From assembly GCA_039654915.1 (NCBI GenBank), contig CM077593.1, forward strand, positions 61,076,501 to 61,140,500: a DNA stretch of 64,000 nucleotides. The letters are read 5' to 3'. The stretch is from Aquilaria yunnanensis. Its lineage: Eukaryota > Streptophyta > Magnoliopsida > Malvales > Thymelaeaceae. The position numbers and the translations under genes were made by a program. The notes below the pieces were generated by a model. That model did no database searches, had not been told where the DNA came from, and saw nothing but the letters and a program-made list of their open reading frames with translations. Positions 20,025 through 33,281 of the stretch are shown one piece after another (within the stretch, counting starts at the first letter, position 1; each line of letters begins with the position of its first letter).

Positions 20025-20797
20025 TTTGCTTTAGGGCTCCTCTTATTTTTCTCCTTCGTGCTCCTTCTTTGGACACTTCTTTTGTAAGGCAGCGTTTGCT
20101 CTAAATGAACAATCTTTTCGGCTAAGTCCTTTCTTGCAAGTTTCTTCATTTCCACTGTCCCGAACACGTTCGCTTCAAGAGACTTTCGGAAAACCTGCAA
20201 CCAAAGAAACTTTTTACCTTCCTTTGTCCCGAGCGTGCTCGCTCAAGGGACTTTCTGGAAAATTTGCAAAAATTTGGCTAAGTCTTTTGCAGGCTTTTTG
20301 TTTCCTTTTATCCCGAACATGTTCGCTCAAGGGCCTTCGGAAAAATCTTTAGCCAAATTTTTCTGTCTTCCTATTGTCCCGAGCATATTTGCTCAAGGGA
20401 CTTAGGAAAATCTTCACGAGATTGCTCATTCCCTTTTTCCCGAGCACGTTCGCTCAAGGGTGTTCGGAAATTACCTCTGCTTTTGTTTTGGCGTGTATTT
20501 TTGCGAGATTCTTGCTTTCCCTTTCTCCCGAGCATGTTCGCTCAAGGGTGTTCGGAAAATTTTCTCTGCACTGATTATGCTGAGTACCTCTGCAAGATTC
20601 TTGTTTCCCATTTTTCCCGAGCATAGTGGCTCAAGGGGCTTCGGGAAGTCACAACCGCTTTTTTCGTGGCGAGCACCTTCGCGGAAATCTGTCTTGGACA
20701 ATTTTGGTATACTTGAAAATTTTTCTCAAGACCATTCTTCTCTAGACCATTCTGTACTTAGAATATTTCTTGTACAACATACTTCTTCCGCTCAACC
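20025..20797. repeat. Seven degenerate hairpin repeats between convergent pol and antisense gene (C)
   Basis: Repeat cores start at 20159, 20228, 20312, 20378, 20439, 20527 and 20616, a spacing of 61-89 bp. The core is close to CCCGAGCATGTTCGCTCAAG followed by GG, and then a CTTCGGAAA-like tail. Within the core, CCC pairs with GGG and GAGC with GCTC around a six-base loop. The array lies exactly between the 3' ends of two convergent genes. B has the same seven-unit array at 42517-43287. Tat/Ogre elements are known for variable tandem repeats in this 3' untranslated region. A role in termination or polyadenylation is inferred. Confidence 0.75.
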
Positions 20798-23700
20798 TTA
20801 GGCGTAGAATTTTTTCAAGGCATCTGAATGCCAAGTGTTTTTCAATTCTACGCCTTCGGCGTCGCCAAGCTTGTACACGCCTTTTCGTACTTCGGCGAGA
20901 ACCAGATAAGGTCCTTCCCAATTTGCGCGAAGTACTCCGTGAGCTGGCCTTCGGGGTGCGAAGTCGGCCTTTCGGAGAACGAGGTCTCCTTTTTTGATTT
21001 CTTTTGGCCTGGCTTTTAAGTTGATAGCCGCGGCCACTCTTTGCTGGAAAGCTTTTCTTCTCAGCTCGGCTATTTCTCTGTGTTCGGCGACAAGGTCGAG
21101 CTTGGTTCTCAGGCCGAGGTCGTTTCCGCCTTCATCAAATACTTGCACCCGTATTAAAGGCTGAACTATCTCTATTGGGATAATGGCCTCTGTTCCGAAG
21201 ACGAGTGAGAAGGGAGTTTCCCCTGTGGCTCTTCGTGGCGTCGTTCGGTAGCTCCACAATACACTTTGGAGTTCTCCTGGCCATTTCCCCTTGGCTTCCC
21301 CAAGTCTCTTTTTCAGGCCATCTTTTATGGTCCTGTTTGATACTTCCACCTGCCCATTGCTTTGGGGGTGAGCTACTGGGGCGAAGTGCATCTTTATTCC
21401 GAGGTCGCTGATGAATTCCTGGAATCCTTTGTCTATGAACTGGGATCCATTATCAGCTACTAGTACCCTCGGTATGCCAAATCTGCATACGATGTTTTTC
21501 CACACGAACTTCTGCACTTCTTTTGCCGAGATAGTTGCTAGTGGTTCTGCCTCTACCCACTTTGAGAAATAGTCCACTGCTACCACGCAGAATTTCACGC
21601 CTCCGGGCGCTGTGGGGAGTGGCCCAATGAGGTCTATACCCCAGACTGCGAAGGGCCAAGGATAGTCTGCCGACGTTACCATTTCCGAGGGTATCCTCTG
21701 GATTTTTGCATGTCTCTGGCAACTACCGCACTTCTGGACGAACTGCCTTGCGTCCTTTCTCAGGGTAGGCCAGAAGTATCCTTGGCGGAGTATCACTGCT
21801 GCAAGGGCATCAGTTCCAACGTGCGAGCCGCACATGCCTTCGTGGACTTCTTCGAGGACCATCTCAGTATCCTCTTCGCCCACACATCTCTGCAGCGGAT
21901 TTGCATATCCTTGCCGATATAACTCTTCACCAATCAGGAAGAATCTTCCGGCACGTCTTCGCAGTCTTGCAGCATTGCCGGCGTCTTCGGGAAGCTCATT
22001 CTCTGCGAGGTATCTCTTTATGGGGTCCTTCCACCCCATTCCCGAGGTCGTTACGCTTAGCACGGAGATGCTTGGATGGTCTAGCACCTCGGTGTATGTT
22101 TTGGACTTTGCTAAGCAATCTGCCTCAGTGTTATTCCGCCGGGGTACATTTTCGATCCGTACGGCGTCAAACTCTTGGATGAGATTTCTTACCAGCTCGT
22201 GGTATTTTGCCAAGATGGGGTCCTTCGCCCCATAATCTCCTGCCGTCTGCCGAACTACCAGCTGGGAATCGCTGTGAGCCTTTAAGCTTCTCACGCCAAT
22301 CTTTCTGGCCAAGCGTAATCCCGCTATGAGGGCTTCATACTCAGCCACATTATTAGTGACGTTGAAGCTGAACTTGATAGCCTTCATCACCTCTAGGCCT
22401 TCGGGTCCTCTGATAACTATTCCAGCTCCCTGGTGTTCGGACCCCGAGGCTCCGTCAACATGCAAGGTCCATTCTGGCTCCCCTTCTTTCGGATCTGAGT
22501 GGTTCTCCTCAGTGGTGGGTATTTCGGCGATAAAATCTGCCAATGCTTGGGCTTTTATGGCCTTTCGAGGCTCATACGTGATTTCGTGTTCGCCAAGCTC
22601 TATGCACCACTTGGAGAGCCTTCCCGAATGATCAACTCTCTCCATGACATCCCGTAGTGGTAGACTACTTCGGACGATGATGGGGTGAGCCTGGAAATAT
22701 GGTCGTAGTCTTCTTCCTGCAAGCACCAAGGCGTATATAGCTTTTTGAAGCAAAGGGTACCTGACTTCGGCGCCATGCAGGGACTTGCTGACATAGTAGA
22801 CCGGCCATTGTTTCGGCCCTTCTTCTTTTATCAGGACCGAGCTCACGGCCTTTTCTGTGACGGCGAGGTATAGTAAGAGGGGTTCTCCCTCCCGAGGTTG
22901 CCGCAGAGTCGGCAGGCTGGCCAGGTAGACTTTGAGTTCTTCCCAGGCCTTTTGGCAATCTCCTTCCCAGAGATGATTGTTTCTTCCGAGGTCGCCTTCC
23001 ATCTTTGCTGCCTTTGTGAGGACTTTGAAGAAAGGTCGACACCTATCTCCGTACCTGGAAATAAACCTGCTCAGAGAGGTTATTCTTCCGGTTAGTCTCT
23101 GCACGTCTTTCACTGTGGCAGGAGTTCGGAACTCAAGCAGAGCCTTAATCTTCTCAGGATTGGCGTCGATGCCTCTTTCGGATACCATGTACCCAAGGAA
23201 TTTTCCCGACGTCACCCCGAACATACACTTCTCGGGGTTAAGGCGAATCCCGAAGGCTCTGAGCTTTTGGAAGGTTTCCTCCAAATCTGCAACGTGGTAG
23301 CCGGGCAGCTTGCTTTTTACTATCATATCGTCAACATATACTTCCATGTTTCTCCCCATTTGGTCTTTAAAGACCTTGTTCATCAGTCTCTGGTAGGTGG
23401 CTCCTGCATTTTTCAGCCCGAAGGGCATTCTTATATAGCAGTACGTTCCTCCCTCGGTGATGAAGGCAGTTTTCTCTTCATCTTCCGGGTCCATCCTTAT
23501 CTGATGGTAGCCGCTGAAGGCATCTAGGAAGCTCAGGAGCCCGTATTCGGCCGTTGAATCTACCAGTTGATCTATTGGCGGGAGGGGAAATGAGTCTTTC
23601 GGGCAAGCATCGTTCAAGTTTCTGAAATCAATGCACATCCGGAGTTTGCTGCTACCTTCTTTTGTGGCGATGACCACGTTGCTTAACCATTCGGGGTATT

Positions 23701-24768
23701 TGACCTCCCTGATAACTTCAGCATCCAATAGGCGCTGGACTTCGGTTTTTACAAAGTTGCTTTTGTGGGCTGAGATGCTTCGTTTCTTTTGCCTGACAGG
23801 TTTTGCTTCCGGGCTTACTTTGAGGCTGTGCTGTATTATGCCAGGGTTCACTCCTGGCATGTCTTTCGGCGAGTAGGCAAACAGATCTTTATTTTTTAGC
23901 AGAAAGGATACAAGATTTTCCTTATCACCTTTGGCCAAGCTCTTCCCTATTCGGGTAGATTGTCCTGGGACAAGATCTACTGCTTCCGTTTCTGCTTCTG
24001 GGGGATCTCCTTCTTTGCCTTTCTCTTGCGCCTTTGCCTCCACCGTTTGTGTAGAGCTGTTTGCCGGAGCCTTTCGTGTTTTTACAAACACCTTTCTTAC
24101 CTCGGCTTGGTCGATGAAGACCTCTGCATCTCCATCCTTGGTGGCGAATGTGACAGTCAAGTACTTCACATCGGGGCGAATGTGCAGGTTCCCCTGAGTC
24201 TGCCTTCCAAGGATGGCGTTGTACGAAGACGGGACATCCATGACGATGAATCTTGTCATTGTGGACGCGTACAACTCAGCTGCTCCGTCTACCGAAGTGC
24301 CTTTCATCATCAAAGGGAGGTCGATCCATCCGAGGACGGGTAGTTCGGATGGCCCAACGCCGAAGGTGGGCGTGGTGACAGGTTTCAGCTCGCTGCTGGT
24401 GATGCCCAGGCTCGGCAGTAAGTGCGAGAATAGGACGTCAGCATTTGAGCCATCATCAAGCAACACTCTCTTGACGTCCCAGTTCCCTATTCTCGCCATT
24501 ATCAGCAGCGGGTCGTCGTGGGGGAAGACGACAGTGGAGCCATCTTTGCGAGCCAATTTCTTTGATGGACTTTGATACTCCATAACAGCAATTTCTCTGG
24601 CCTTCCGCTTTCTTTCCGAGGATGGGAGCCCCGTGGTGATGGTTTGGATGACCCCTACTGGAGGTGGGAGGCGCCTTTTTGGACTTCTGTTTCTCCGCCT
24701 GTCGGAGTCATAGTCCTCGTTTTCGGCCCTCTCTTCCTCCTCTTTTCTGCCTTTAGGGGAGGGCATCC
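20798..24768 (-). CDS. pol: Element C protease, reverse transcriptase, dual RNase H and integrase
   Basis: This is the larger part of C's polyprotein, 1,322 residues from the first Met at 24766, uninterrupted to the stop at 20798. It is continuous in frame with gag at 36542-38069 apart from F's insertion. The protease motif LLDDGSNAD is near 24450. The reverse transcriptase motif YVDDMIVKS is near 23330. The first RNase H (LYLAVTEKAVSSVLIKEEG) is degenerate. A second, archaeal-type RNase H follows (HVDGASGSEHQGAG near 22450, HSDSQLV near 22270); this dual arrangement is a Tat-lineage trait. The integrase HHCC finger is near 21850-21715, and its DDE triad includes the Asp of ADNGSQF near 21450 and the Glu of NGQVE near 21345. 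No catalytic residue I checked is lost. Confidence 0.93.
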
Positions 24769-24773
24769 GCAGG

Positions 24774-27700
24774 TGTCACACCCCACACAGGCCCCAGCCC
24801 ATGCACACTCTGTGCCTCTCACCAACCACTACCCTGAAGGTCCAGAATACTTGGGTCTTTAAGAGTTATCATCAGAGTTTAGTTACCTAACCTTCATTAA
24901 GTAGATTATTGGGCATTCTTTTTTTTGGCCTGGGAGGTGGCCCAGGATGTCCCTGCTTATTTTAGACCAAGACCTTGCAGCTTAAGCAAGCCCAACCCAT
25001 TACTTGCAAAACAAGCAACACTTGCACTTTTTCCTTTAAGTGCTTAACTTGTGTGCAATCAAGTGTACTAGTCTTATGCATGGCAACAAAGAAGCCCATA
25101 TCCATTTTCAAGCTTGAAAACACATACATATATGATGATGAGCATTCGGCCAAGTATAGTACACAAGGAAGCCAACATCAAAACATCATGCTGATAGTCA
25201 TAAAGTCCAAAGAAACTTGGCTAACATACAGCCAACAAGTCCAACATACAAAGTCCACTAAGGCCCAAAATGCATAAGTCCAACATGGGCCCAAAAGTGC
25301 TTAAGTCCACAACTCAACAACAACTACATGGCAATCATGCCAAGGATGCAAATGGGCCCAAAACTTGCAGCCCAATTCTCACATAGCCCATATGTACACA
25401 ACTACCCATAATGCTCAAAGGGTACTACAAAATGTGCACTATAGGTACAAGTCCAAAAGACCAAGTTATTGGTCTCCAAAGCCCACCAAGTCTCAAATGC
25501 CAAAAGCCCACTCAACCAACACCTCCTAGCTCAAGTCCCACAGCTAATCTCCTGCAAAACTTCATCCATTAAATTCGGCCTACATAAGACCATGGAATAA
25601 AATGCACATTTCAAGCCAAGAATTTGTTGGCACACATACCTTGGACAATAAGTAAACTTGGTACACAAAAACCAAGAAGTCCAAACAGAAGCACAATTAC
25701 TCAAGCTCTTTACCCTTTCCTGAAAATTCAACCAATAAGGGCAGTGAGTTTAAAACTCAGTAAGGATTCACACAACTCCAAAGGAGTTCATATTGTTAAG
25801 CATAAGCTTAACCTCCATAATCAAGCTAGTACCTACATCCAAAGACACAAAGACAAGGAAAATACAATTTGGCCGAAGCCTATATTCAACATATATCAAT
25901 AATAAGTTGGTTAGCATGCACAATCAATCAACAAAAGCACACAAACTCACACACACACCACTTCTTCAATTCGGCCATAGCCACTAGCAAGTGCTCATGT
26001 ACAATTTTGCACACCATTTCTTCATGAAATCATCTCCATTCCCCTCGAGCTCTCAAGTGCTTGATGGATTGGCCAAACCCACCAAGAACTTTACACTTGC
26101 CATTCATTGATTAGCTAATCAACCCATGGAACCATTAATTCCATATTGCCCTTCAAGCATACTAACATCACTTGGCAAATCTTGACCATCAATTAGTAGC
26201 TTCAATTACTTGTCATTAATCATGGAAAATATACCAAGCACAAGTAATTCATGAATCCTTACCACACTTTTTAGCTTGAGTAAATTCGGCCTTGTTGGAT
26301 TTCTTCCAAGTTAAGTTTGAAACTTCAACTTCAATGGTGTTTTGGTTAGTTTGTCCAACACAAGCTTGAATGTCTTAATCCAAGCTTCAATCTCCAAGTC
26401 CAAGTTACCTTTCATTTTCGGCCATAAACACAGCCATCATGAGTTTCACATATCATTCACATAAACTCATGAAATCATCATTTCCATGCCAAAACACTAT
26501 GAACTCACCAAGAACACTCAAGAACAAACATGCACACCATTCGGCCAACTAGTGTTCTTTGGTGGTTTAGCTTCAAACTTTCGGTCCAAGGTTCTCCTAA
26601 CACAATACAGCCTTCCTTTAGTCAATATAACTCTTATTCATGGAAAACATACCATGGATTTAAGTACTCTTGAGCCTTTACCTCAAGAACAAGGCTGAAA
26701 ATTCTGGACTTGCACAACCGAGCTCCAAATCAACATGCAACACCAAGAACACCAAGTAAACTTCAAGAGAACTTCATGAAAATGCATGAACATATTCGGC
26801 CATGCCTTGTTCCTTCAAGAACAAGCTCAAATCTTGACGCTCAACAAGGTATCTTCAAGAGTTTTGCTGGAAATTTGGATGTACACTCAAGAACACTCAA
26901 GTTTCGGCCAAGAATCAAGATGAACAAGTGAAGAACAAGCAAGAACATGGAAGAACATGGAAGAGCTTTGTGTTTCGGCCAAGTGCTCTCCAAAACCAAC
27001 AAAGGCAGCAACTAAATGACAACTCCAAGGAATGTTTGCTGCATAAGAAGGCCGCCCACTCTAGTGCACAATAAACAACAATTTTCAGCATTATTCAATG
27101 CAATATTCCAAGCATATTCTCCCAAGCACTAACCCATTTCATGTAATATATTAGTCAAGCATGGCAGCTGCATTTTTGGGTGGCGGACAAAGGCTTCCAG
27201 CCTTGGATTGATTAATCAAAGTTGGCTTAAATGCCAAGGAAATCCCCCAACTAATTTGCATGGCGCCTCCAACCCTCCATGTCTCCATACTTCCATTCTA
27301 GCCACCAAATTCAATGCAATTTCCAGCATTTCTTTTTAAATTGTTGGCCCACATGCCAAGTACACAAAATGTGGACATAATTGCATTATTATACCATATA
27401 AAATTCGTCCATCACACCATTCTTTTAGCAATAATTAATTCCATCTTCCATCATCACCAATAAACAAATCAATCATGCTCCACCATGAATAAACAATTCA
27501 TATCTTTGTCCAAGGTTTACCTTATTTTAATGGCTCCACTAGGCAACTTCCAATATTTTAATAGCTCCACTAAGACTTCCAACTAATTAATTCAAGTCAA
27601 GTTGGCTGCCCATTGACCAAGAGCCACAATATTGGCTTACCTCCTCTTTAGCCATCTCACAAAATTGCATGGCTAAATTTGTCCATCCTTGGTTTGTAGT

Positions 27701-28033
27701 TTTAATTCCAGCACTAGTCCAAGGTTTTCAATTGAGTCTTCAAACTTTATTTCTTGCCAAGTCATACATAGTTTTTCATGTATGTGCAATTTGGCCCATA
27801 GTATTGCATAGTTCCATGTTAGTCACTAGTTACCAGTCCAGTTTGGTACTAGAACTTTATTTCATGGCATAGTTCACATAGAACTTTTGTATGTGTAATT
27901 AAAACACATAATTCACATAGTCTTGTATTCTCATCACTAAGACCATGTTCAAACAAGTCCCTCTTGTACTTAATTTCATGTCTTCATCCTTCTCTTCTTG
28001 GCCATAGCCAAGTACTAACTGGTGGTCCTGACA
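24774..28033 (-). repeat. Element F 3' LTR (3,260 bp)
   Basis: Read on the minus strand it begins TGTCAGGACC and ends GTGTGACA, giving TGTCA...TGACA termini. It is AT-rich and non-coding. Small open frames recur identically in the other LTR. ACCAAGAACAC, the complement of part of A's LTR palindrome, occurs at 26507-26517 and 26742-26752. Confidence 0.95.
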
Positions 28034-28045
28034 ATTCCTCCCTCC
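28034..28045 (-). other. Element F polypurine tract
   Basis: On the minus strand, AAGGAGGGAGGAAT lies between the gag-pol stop and the 3' LTR. It is the expected plus-strand primer. Confidence 0.75.
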
Positions 28046-31000
28046 TTAAAGAATTTGGTCCTCCAAATTCCTCACCAGTCTTTCATACAATTGAGGGTAC
28101 TTTTGGGCAATTTCTGGTTCAACTTCCCAGGTTGCCTCTTCAGGAGTGTGGTTACTCCACTGAACTTTAATCATAGAGATCCACCTGCTTCTCAACTTTC
28201 TGGTATCTCTGGCCAGGAATTGAGTTGGTTCTTCCTCATAAGAGAGGTTTGGTGCCACAGGCACACTAGCAGGCATTTCTATCTGCTTAGAGCTGGGAAC
28301 ATATTTCTTAAGTAGGCTCACATGAAACACATCATGTATGTGTCCAAGCTCTGGTGGCAATTCCAGCTGATATGCCACATTTCCCACTCTGGCCAGTATT
28401 TGAAATGGCCCAATATATCTGGGTGCCAATTTCCCTTTCTTCCCAAATCTTATCACTCCTTTCATAGGAGAAACTTTAAGCCACACCCAGTCACCTTCCT
28501 GGAATTCCAGGTCTCTCCTCCTTTTCAGGTTAGCATAGGATTGCTGCCTGTCATTTGCAGCTTTGATCCTAGCTTGGATTAATTTGATCTTTTGAGTGGT
28601 TTCTTGGATAATTTCTGGTCCCAATTCCAGTTTATCCTCTGGCTGATGCCAGCAATGGGGAGTTATACACTTCCTACCATACAAGGCTTCATAAGGGGCC
28701 ATCCCTATCACTGAGTGATAGCTATTGTTATATGAGAACTCCACAAGTGGAAGATGTACATCCCATTCACCCTGGAAATCTATGACACAACACCTTAACA
28801 TGTCTTCCAGAGTTTGGATAGTTCTCTCGGTCTGCCCATCTGTTTGTGGATGGTAAGCAGAGCTAAATTTAAGCTCAGTCCCCAGTGCCTGATGTAAAGA
28901 TTTCCAAAACCTAGAGACAAATCTAGGGTCTCTATCAGACACAATATCATCAGGTACCCCATGCAGTCTGACTATCTCTCTGACATAAAGCTGGGCTAAC
29001 TTGTCCAGGGAGTCAGTGAGATTCATGGGAAGAAAGTGGGCTGCCTTGGTCAACCTGTCCACTATGACCCAAATGGCATTATGTTTTCTCCTTGTCAGTG
29101 GCATTCCTACCACAAAATCCATTGATATGGATCCCCATTTTCTCTCAGGTATGGGTAAGCTTTGAAGCTTTCCCCCTGGCTTTTGGTGTTCAACTTTTAC
29201 TTGCTGACACACTTCACATTTGGCTACATGAGCACTTATATCCTTCTTCAAGTATGGCCACCAAAAGTAAGCTTTGAGGGCATGGTACATTTTGGTAGCC
29301 CCTGGGTGCATACTTAGTTTACTGGAATGTGCCTCCTCCAGGATCTGAATTCTCAGATTTTCCTTTTCAGGTACATATAATCTTCCCTGGAAATGCAACA
29401 TTCCTTGCTTGTAAGAAAACCCTTGGAAAAGTTCTCCTTTACTTTGCCCAGATATTAATCCCAGGTTTTCATCTTTGGCCTGAGCTTCTTTAATGAGCTC
29501 CTTCCATTCTGGGGTAATGGTGAGTACCTTAAGTAGGTCACCTTCCCAGGTTAGCCATTGACTTGCTAAACAAGTAAGGCTAAGGATTTCTGCCTTTTGT
29601 TCTATTTCTCCACCCTTGAGCACTCCTGTATAATTCCTGCTCAGGGCATCTGCCACAACATTGGCCTTTCCTGCTGTGTATTCAATCACACAGTCAAAGT
29701 CTTTCAAGTACTCTAACCATCTTCTTTGCCTCATGTTTAGGTCTTTCTGAGTGAACAAGTACTTGAGACTTTTGTGGTCTGTAAAAACTTGGAATTTATT
29801 ACCAAGAAGATAGTGCCTCCATTGTTTCAAGGCAAAGACTACTGCTGCCAATTCCAGGTCATGTACTGGATATTTCTTTTCATGGGATCTTAACTGTCTA
29901 GAGCCAAAAGATATGGCTTGCTTGTCCTGCATCAGGACACATCCTAGTCCTATATGAGATGCATCAGCATACACCTCATATTCCTTTTCAGGGTCTGGGA
30001 GGACTAGTATAGGGGCTGTTGTCAGCCTTCTTTTAAGCTCTTGGAAGCTTTCTTCACACTTTGTTTCCCAGATAAATTTCTGGTTCTTCCTGATTAATTG
30101 AGTCATGGGTGCTGCTATAACAGAAAACTTTGGCACAAACCTTCTGTAATAGCCAGCCAACCCAAGGAAACTTCTAATTTCCCTCACATTCTGAGGTTGT
30201 TTCCAATTCAGGATTGAGCTCACCTTTTCAGGATCTACAGCCAACCCTTGGTCATTAATTATGTGACCTAAAAATGCAATCTCCTTTGTCCAAAATTTGC
30301 ATTTACTTAGCTTTCCATAAAGCTCATTCTCTTGGAGCAAACCAAGCACTATACTCAGATGTTCTTTGTGAGTTTCTTCATCCCTGGAATATACCAAGAT
30401 GTCATCAATGAATACAACCACAAAGTGGTCCAGGTGTGCTCTAAACACCCTCTGCATTAAATCCATAAAGAATGCAGGTGCATTTGTAAGCCCGAATGGC
30501 ATTACTGTATATTCAAAGTGTCCATACCTAGTCCTGAATGCAGTCTTAGGTATGTCCTCTTCCTTGACTCTTAGCTGGAAATATCCAGATCTCAGGTCTA
30601 TTTTAGAAAAGACCTTGGCTCCTTTCAACTGGTCAAACAAGTCCTCAATCCTGGGGAGAGGATACTTGTTCTTAATGGTCAAGGCATTAAGTTTTCTGTA
30701 ATCTATACAGAGCCTAAGGGTTCCATCCTTTTTCTTCACAAACAGTACAGGTGCTCCCCAAGGAGACACACTGGGTCTGATGAACCCTTTCTCAAGCAGT
30801 TCATCCAACTGCTTCTTCAATTCTACCATTTCTGGCACTGCCATCCTATATGGGGCAGCGAATGCTGGAGTTGATCCAGGTACCAGTTTAATCTCAAATT
30901 CTACTTCTCTTTTGGGTGGTAATCCAGGTAAGTCAGTAGGAAATACTCCTGGAAAATTCTGGACTATAGGAATTTGTCTAAGTTCTTCAGCTGCTTCCTG

Positions 31001-33145
31001 GTCATTAAGTTCCAGGCACTCCTGTTCATTATCCAGAGTTATTAGTTTCACTACTTCAATTTGGTGATCCATAGGCAACTCTAGTGATTTATCTAGCTGG
31101 TATGGTTTGCAACCAGGTATCACTAACTGCCTAGCATGACAGTCTATAACTGCTTTATTTTCACTGAGCCAATCCATGCCCAGTATTACACCATATTCAT
31201 TGGTGTCCAGTACTAAAAATTTTGCTTTTAGTTTCTGCTTGTCTATCTGGACTTCACAATTTTCCACCATCTGGTATGTAAATAATACTTCTTTTCCAGC
31301 AGTTCTAACCACATACACATCAGTCATATGTTTTACTTCTAAGTTCATGACTTTAGCCAAGCTAGCAGATATCACAGATAATGAAGCTCCAGTATCGAAC
31401 AAGGCAATAGTTAACTGGCCATTAAGGTAAATGGTACCTTTTAAGGCCCTTCTAGCCTTCTGCTGGCTAGTTTCCTTGTCCATAGATCCTGCATCAGCAT
31501 CATGAGTACCAGGTATTTTCCTGGAAGTCTCCAACTGGAATATCCTACCAGGAGGTACATGTGTCCTTTTCTGGTCCTGTGCTGCTCTCTGTGCCTGCCT
31601 TCCATCCTGAAATGGCACAGGTGCCCTTTTCTGGGGCATGGGAGCTTGTCCAAATGGATCTCTGGGATTATACCTTCCCAGCATACTTCTATCTCCAATT
31701 CTTTTTGGGCAATCCTTGACCCAATGGTCTTGGGCCCCACACTTGTGGCAACCACTGGAAGCTTTATAGCATGGCTTATAGCCATGGAACTTCCCACACT
31801 TGGAGCATTGGGGACCAGGTGTCTGTGGTCCCTTCTCCTGCTTAAATTCTTTTCTGCTCCCATTATGCTCAGCCTCTTCTCTTGGCCTCTTCTGAAACTG
31901 GCCTTTCTGAACTCTGCTGCTACTCCCAGGGCCACTTCTGTACTGCTCCTGAAATTCTTGCTCCAATGCCAGTGCACTTTGCATCACAGAGTAATAGTCT
32001 CTGGCTCCAACTGCTCTGAGGATCTGCCTCAGTTCAGGTCTTAGACCCCTCACAAATCTCTTTGTCTTCAGCTCCTCCTCACCATTGTATTGGGGTGCAT
32101 ATCTGATCAGGCTATTAAACCTCTGCTCATACTCAAGAACACTGAGATTTCCTTGCTTTAACTGATCAAATTCTACCTGTTTCTTATCCTTTTGAGCCTC
32201 GCTCACATACTGTTGGTGGAAGACTCTGAGAAAGTCTGGCCACCTCATGGATCTTCTCATCAAAAGTGGTTTCCTGCGGTTCCTCTCCTGGTGTGTCCTC
32301 TGAACTGTTCTCCACCACAGCTCTGCATGCCCTTCCAGCCTGAATGTAGCCAGAAGTACCTTCTGAGTGGCTGTCACCTCCATTCTTTCAAAGATCTTTT
32401 CTAACTGATAAATCCAGAACTCCGCCTCATCTGGTTCACAACCACCTCTGTAGATAGGAGGTTTCAATGCCAGGAATCCCTCCAGCTGGCCCTCCTTTAA
32501 TTCACTCCTTCTATGCCTTCCTCTGTTGGCAGTTGAATTTCTGGTCCTTTCTCTATATGTTCTTCCTCTGGCTGGGTGTTCAGGGAGAGGCTCAGTCCTC
32601 CTGCTGTATATATATGCATCTAGCTCCTCAAGGTCTGGGCTATCACTTTCCTCTTCAGTTTTATGCTCCTGCCTGATTTCAGACCTCATCCTCCTTGATC
32701 TGGGATGTCTTTTCTCTTCATCAGTTTCCTCTTCTGGAATACCTCCATTATTGCTGTGCTGATCCAAATCCACTGGCTCTTTGCCAGGTCTCCTTCCCAC
32801 TCTTCTACCTTCTGTTTTAGAATTTTCTCCTGTTTGCACCTGTTCTGGGTTTTCCTGTACTGGAGGTTGGCCTCTAGCCAAGAGTTGCATTCCAGTCACT
32901 ATCTGTGTCATTGTTACCTGTAAGTTTTCCATCATCTGTTCCATTCTGTCTTCTCTGTTTCTGCTGGGTTCAGGTATCTGGGACCTGGTATTTGGCTGTC
33001 TTGCCAAGTTATGATCATCTTGTGCATTCTGCCTTTGGGCAGTTTCATCAGGCATTTCTTGCCTGGCACTTGGCTCTCGCGCCAAGGTATGCTCTTTTTG
33101 AGCAACTTGTCTCAGGGTATTTCTTTCCCTGGTTCTAGTTCTCAT
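28046..33145 (-). CDS. gag-pol: Element F Gag-Pol polyprotein with chromodomain
   Basis: This uninterrupted 1,699-residue frame starts at MRTRTRERN. The gag core is near 215-400, followed by a CCHC knuckle ([14 protein letters not shown]) near residue 465. The protease motif LFDTGAS is near 581. The reverse transcriptase motif FIDDILVYS is near 910, and RNase H (YADAS) near 1061. The integrase zinc finger begins at HPGATKMYH near 1279, followed by the DDE core (MDFVVGMP, then DRDPRF, then [10 protein letters not shown]). A chromodomain-like C-terminus ([18 protein letters not shown]) is near 1651-1685. Large parts of pol are nearly identical to A, while gag is more diverged. All catalytic motifs appear intact, so the element is probably autonomous. 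Confidence 0.95.
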   Translation of the reverse strand: MRTRTRERNTLRQVAQKEHTLAREPSARQEMPDETAQRQNAQDDHNLARQPNTRSQIPEPSRNREDRMEQMMENLQVTMTQIVTGMQLLARGQPPVQENPEQVQTGENSKTEGRRVGRRPGKEPVDLDQHSNNGGIPEEETDEEKRHPRSRRMRSEIRQEHKTEEESDSPDLEELDAYIYSRRTEPLPEHPARGRTYRERTRNSTANRGRHRRSELKEGQLEGFLALKPPIYRGGCEPDEAEFWIYQLEKIFERMEVTATQKVLLATFRLEGHAELWWRTVQRTHQERNRRKPLLMRRSMRWPDFLRVFHQQYVSEAQKDKKQVEFDQLKQGNLSVLEYEQRFNSLIRYAPQYNGEEELKTKRFVRGLRPELRQILRAVGARDYYSVMQSALALEQEFQEQYRSGPGSSSRVQKGQFQKRPREEAEHNGSRKEFKQEKGPQTPGPQCSKCGKFHGYKPCYKASSGCHKCGAQDHWVKDCPKRIGDRSMLGRYNPRDPFGQAPMPQKRAPVPFQDGRQAQRAAQDQKRTHVPPGRIFQLETSRKIPGTHDADAGSMDKETSQQKARRALKGTIYLNGQLTIALFDTGASLSVISASLAKVMNLEVKHMTDVYVVRTAGKEVLFTYQMVENCEVQIDKQKLKAKFLVLDTNEYGVILGMDWLSENKAVIDCHARQLVIPGCKPYQLDKSLELPMDHQIEVVKLITLDNEQECLELNDQEAAEELRQIPIVQNFPGVFPTDLPGLPPKREVEFEIKLVPGSTPAFAAPYRMAVPEMVELKKQLDELLEKGFIRPSVSPWGAPVLFVKKKDGTLRLCIDYRKLNALTIKNKYPLPRIEDLFDQLKGAKVFSKIDLRSGYFQLRVKEEDIPKTAFRTRYGHFEYTVMPFGLTNAPAFFMDLMQRVFRAHLDHFVVVFIDDILVYSRDEETHKEHLSIVLGLLQENELYGKLSKCKFWTKEIAFLGHIINDQGLAVDPEKVSSILNWKQPQNVREIRSFLGLAGYYRRFVPKFSVIAAPMTQLIRKNQKFIWETKCEESFQELKRRLTTAPILVLPDPEKEYEVYADASHIGLGCVLMQDKQAISFGSRQLRSHEKKYPVHDLELAAVVFALKQWRHYLLGNKFQVFTDHKSLKYLFTQKDLNMRQRRWLEYLKDFDCVIEYTAGKANVVADALSRNYTGVLKGGEIEQKAEILSLTCLASQWLTWEGDLLKVLTITPEWKELIKEAQAKDENLGLISGQSKGELFQGFSYKQGMLHFQGRLYVPEKENLRIQILEEAHSSKLSMHPGATKMYHALKAYFWWPYLKKDISAHVAKCEVCQQVKVEHQKPGGKLQSLPIPERKWGSISMDFVVGMPLTRRKHNAIWVIVDRLTKAAHFLPMNLTDSLDKLAQLYVREIVRLHGVPDDIVSDRDPRFVSRFWKSLHQALGTELKFSSAYHPQTDGQTERTIQTLEDMLRCCVIDFQGEWDVHLPLVEFSYNNSYHSVIGMAPYEALYGRKCITPHCWHQPEDKLELGPEIIQETTQKIKLIQARIKAANDRQQSYANLKRRRDLEFQEGDWVWLKVSPMKGVIRFGKKGKLAPRYIGPFQILARVGNVAYQLELPPELGHIHDVFHVSLLKKYVPSSKQIEMPASVPVAPNLSYEEEPTQFLARDTRKLRSRWISMIKVQWSNHTPEEATWEVEPEIAQKYPQLYERLVRNLEDQIL

Positions 33146-33250
33146 TCCTGCACTTTAAAATTGCAGCCATTTATATATATCCATGTATGCATATGCATGT
33201 CTTATGTGACCCTATGTGGGAACTTGACTAGGCTAACTACTTCTCAAATC

Positions 33251-33264
33251 CGGCTCTGATACCA
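33251..33264 (-). other. Element F primer binding site (tRNA-iMet type)
   Basis: On the minus strand TGGTATCAGAGCCG lies 17 bases inside the 5' LTR border. This is farther than in A (3 bases), which is slightly unusual. Confidence 0.85.
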
Positions 33265-33281
33265 CCGCAGCAGGTCTGCTC

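Noticed and set aside
20159..20660. Regularly spaced palindromic repeats resembling a CRISPR array
   Set aside because: Units are degenerate, spacing is uneven, intervening sequence is related rather than unique, and the context is a plant retrotransposon.
24975..27872. Series of small open frames repeated at 33483-36380
   Set aside because: These are LTR copies of element F, not a gene cluster or segmental duplication.
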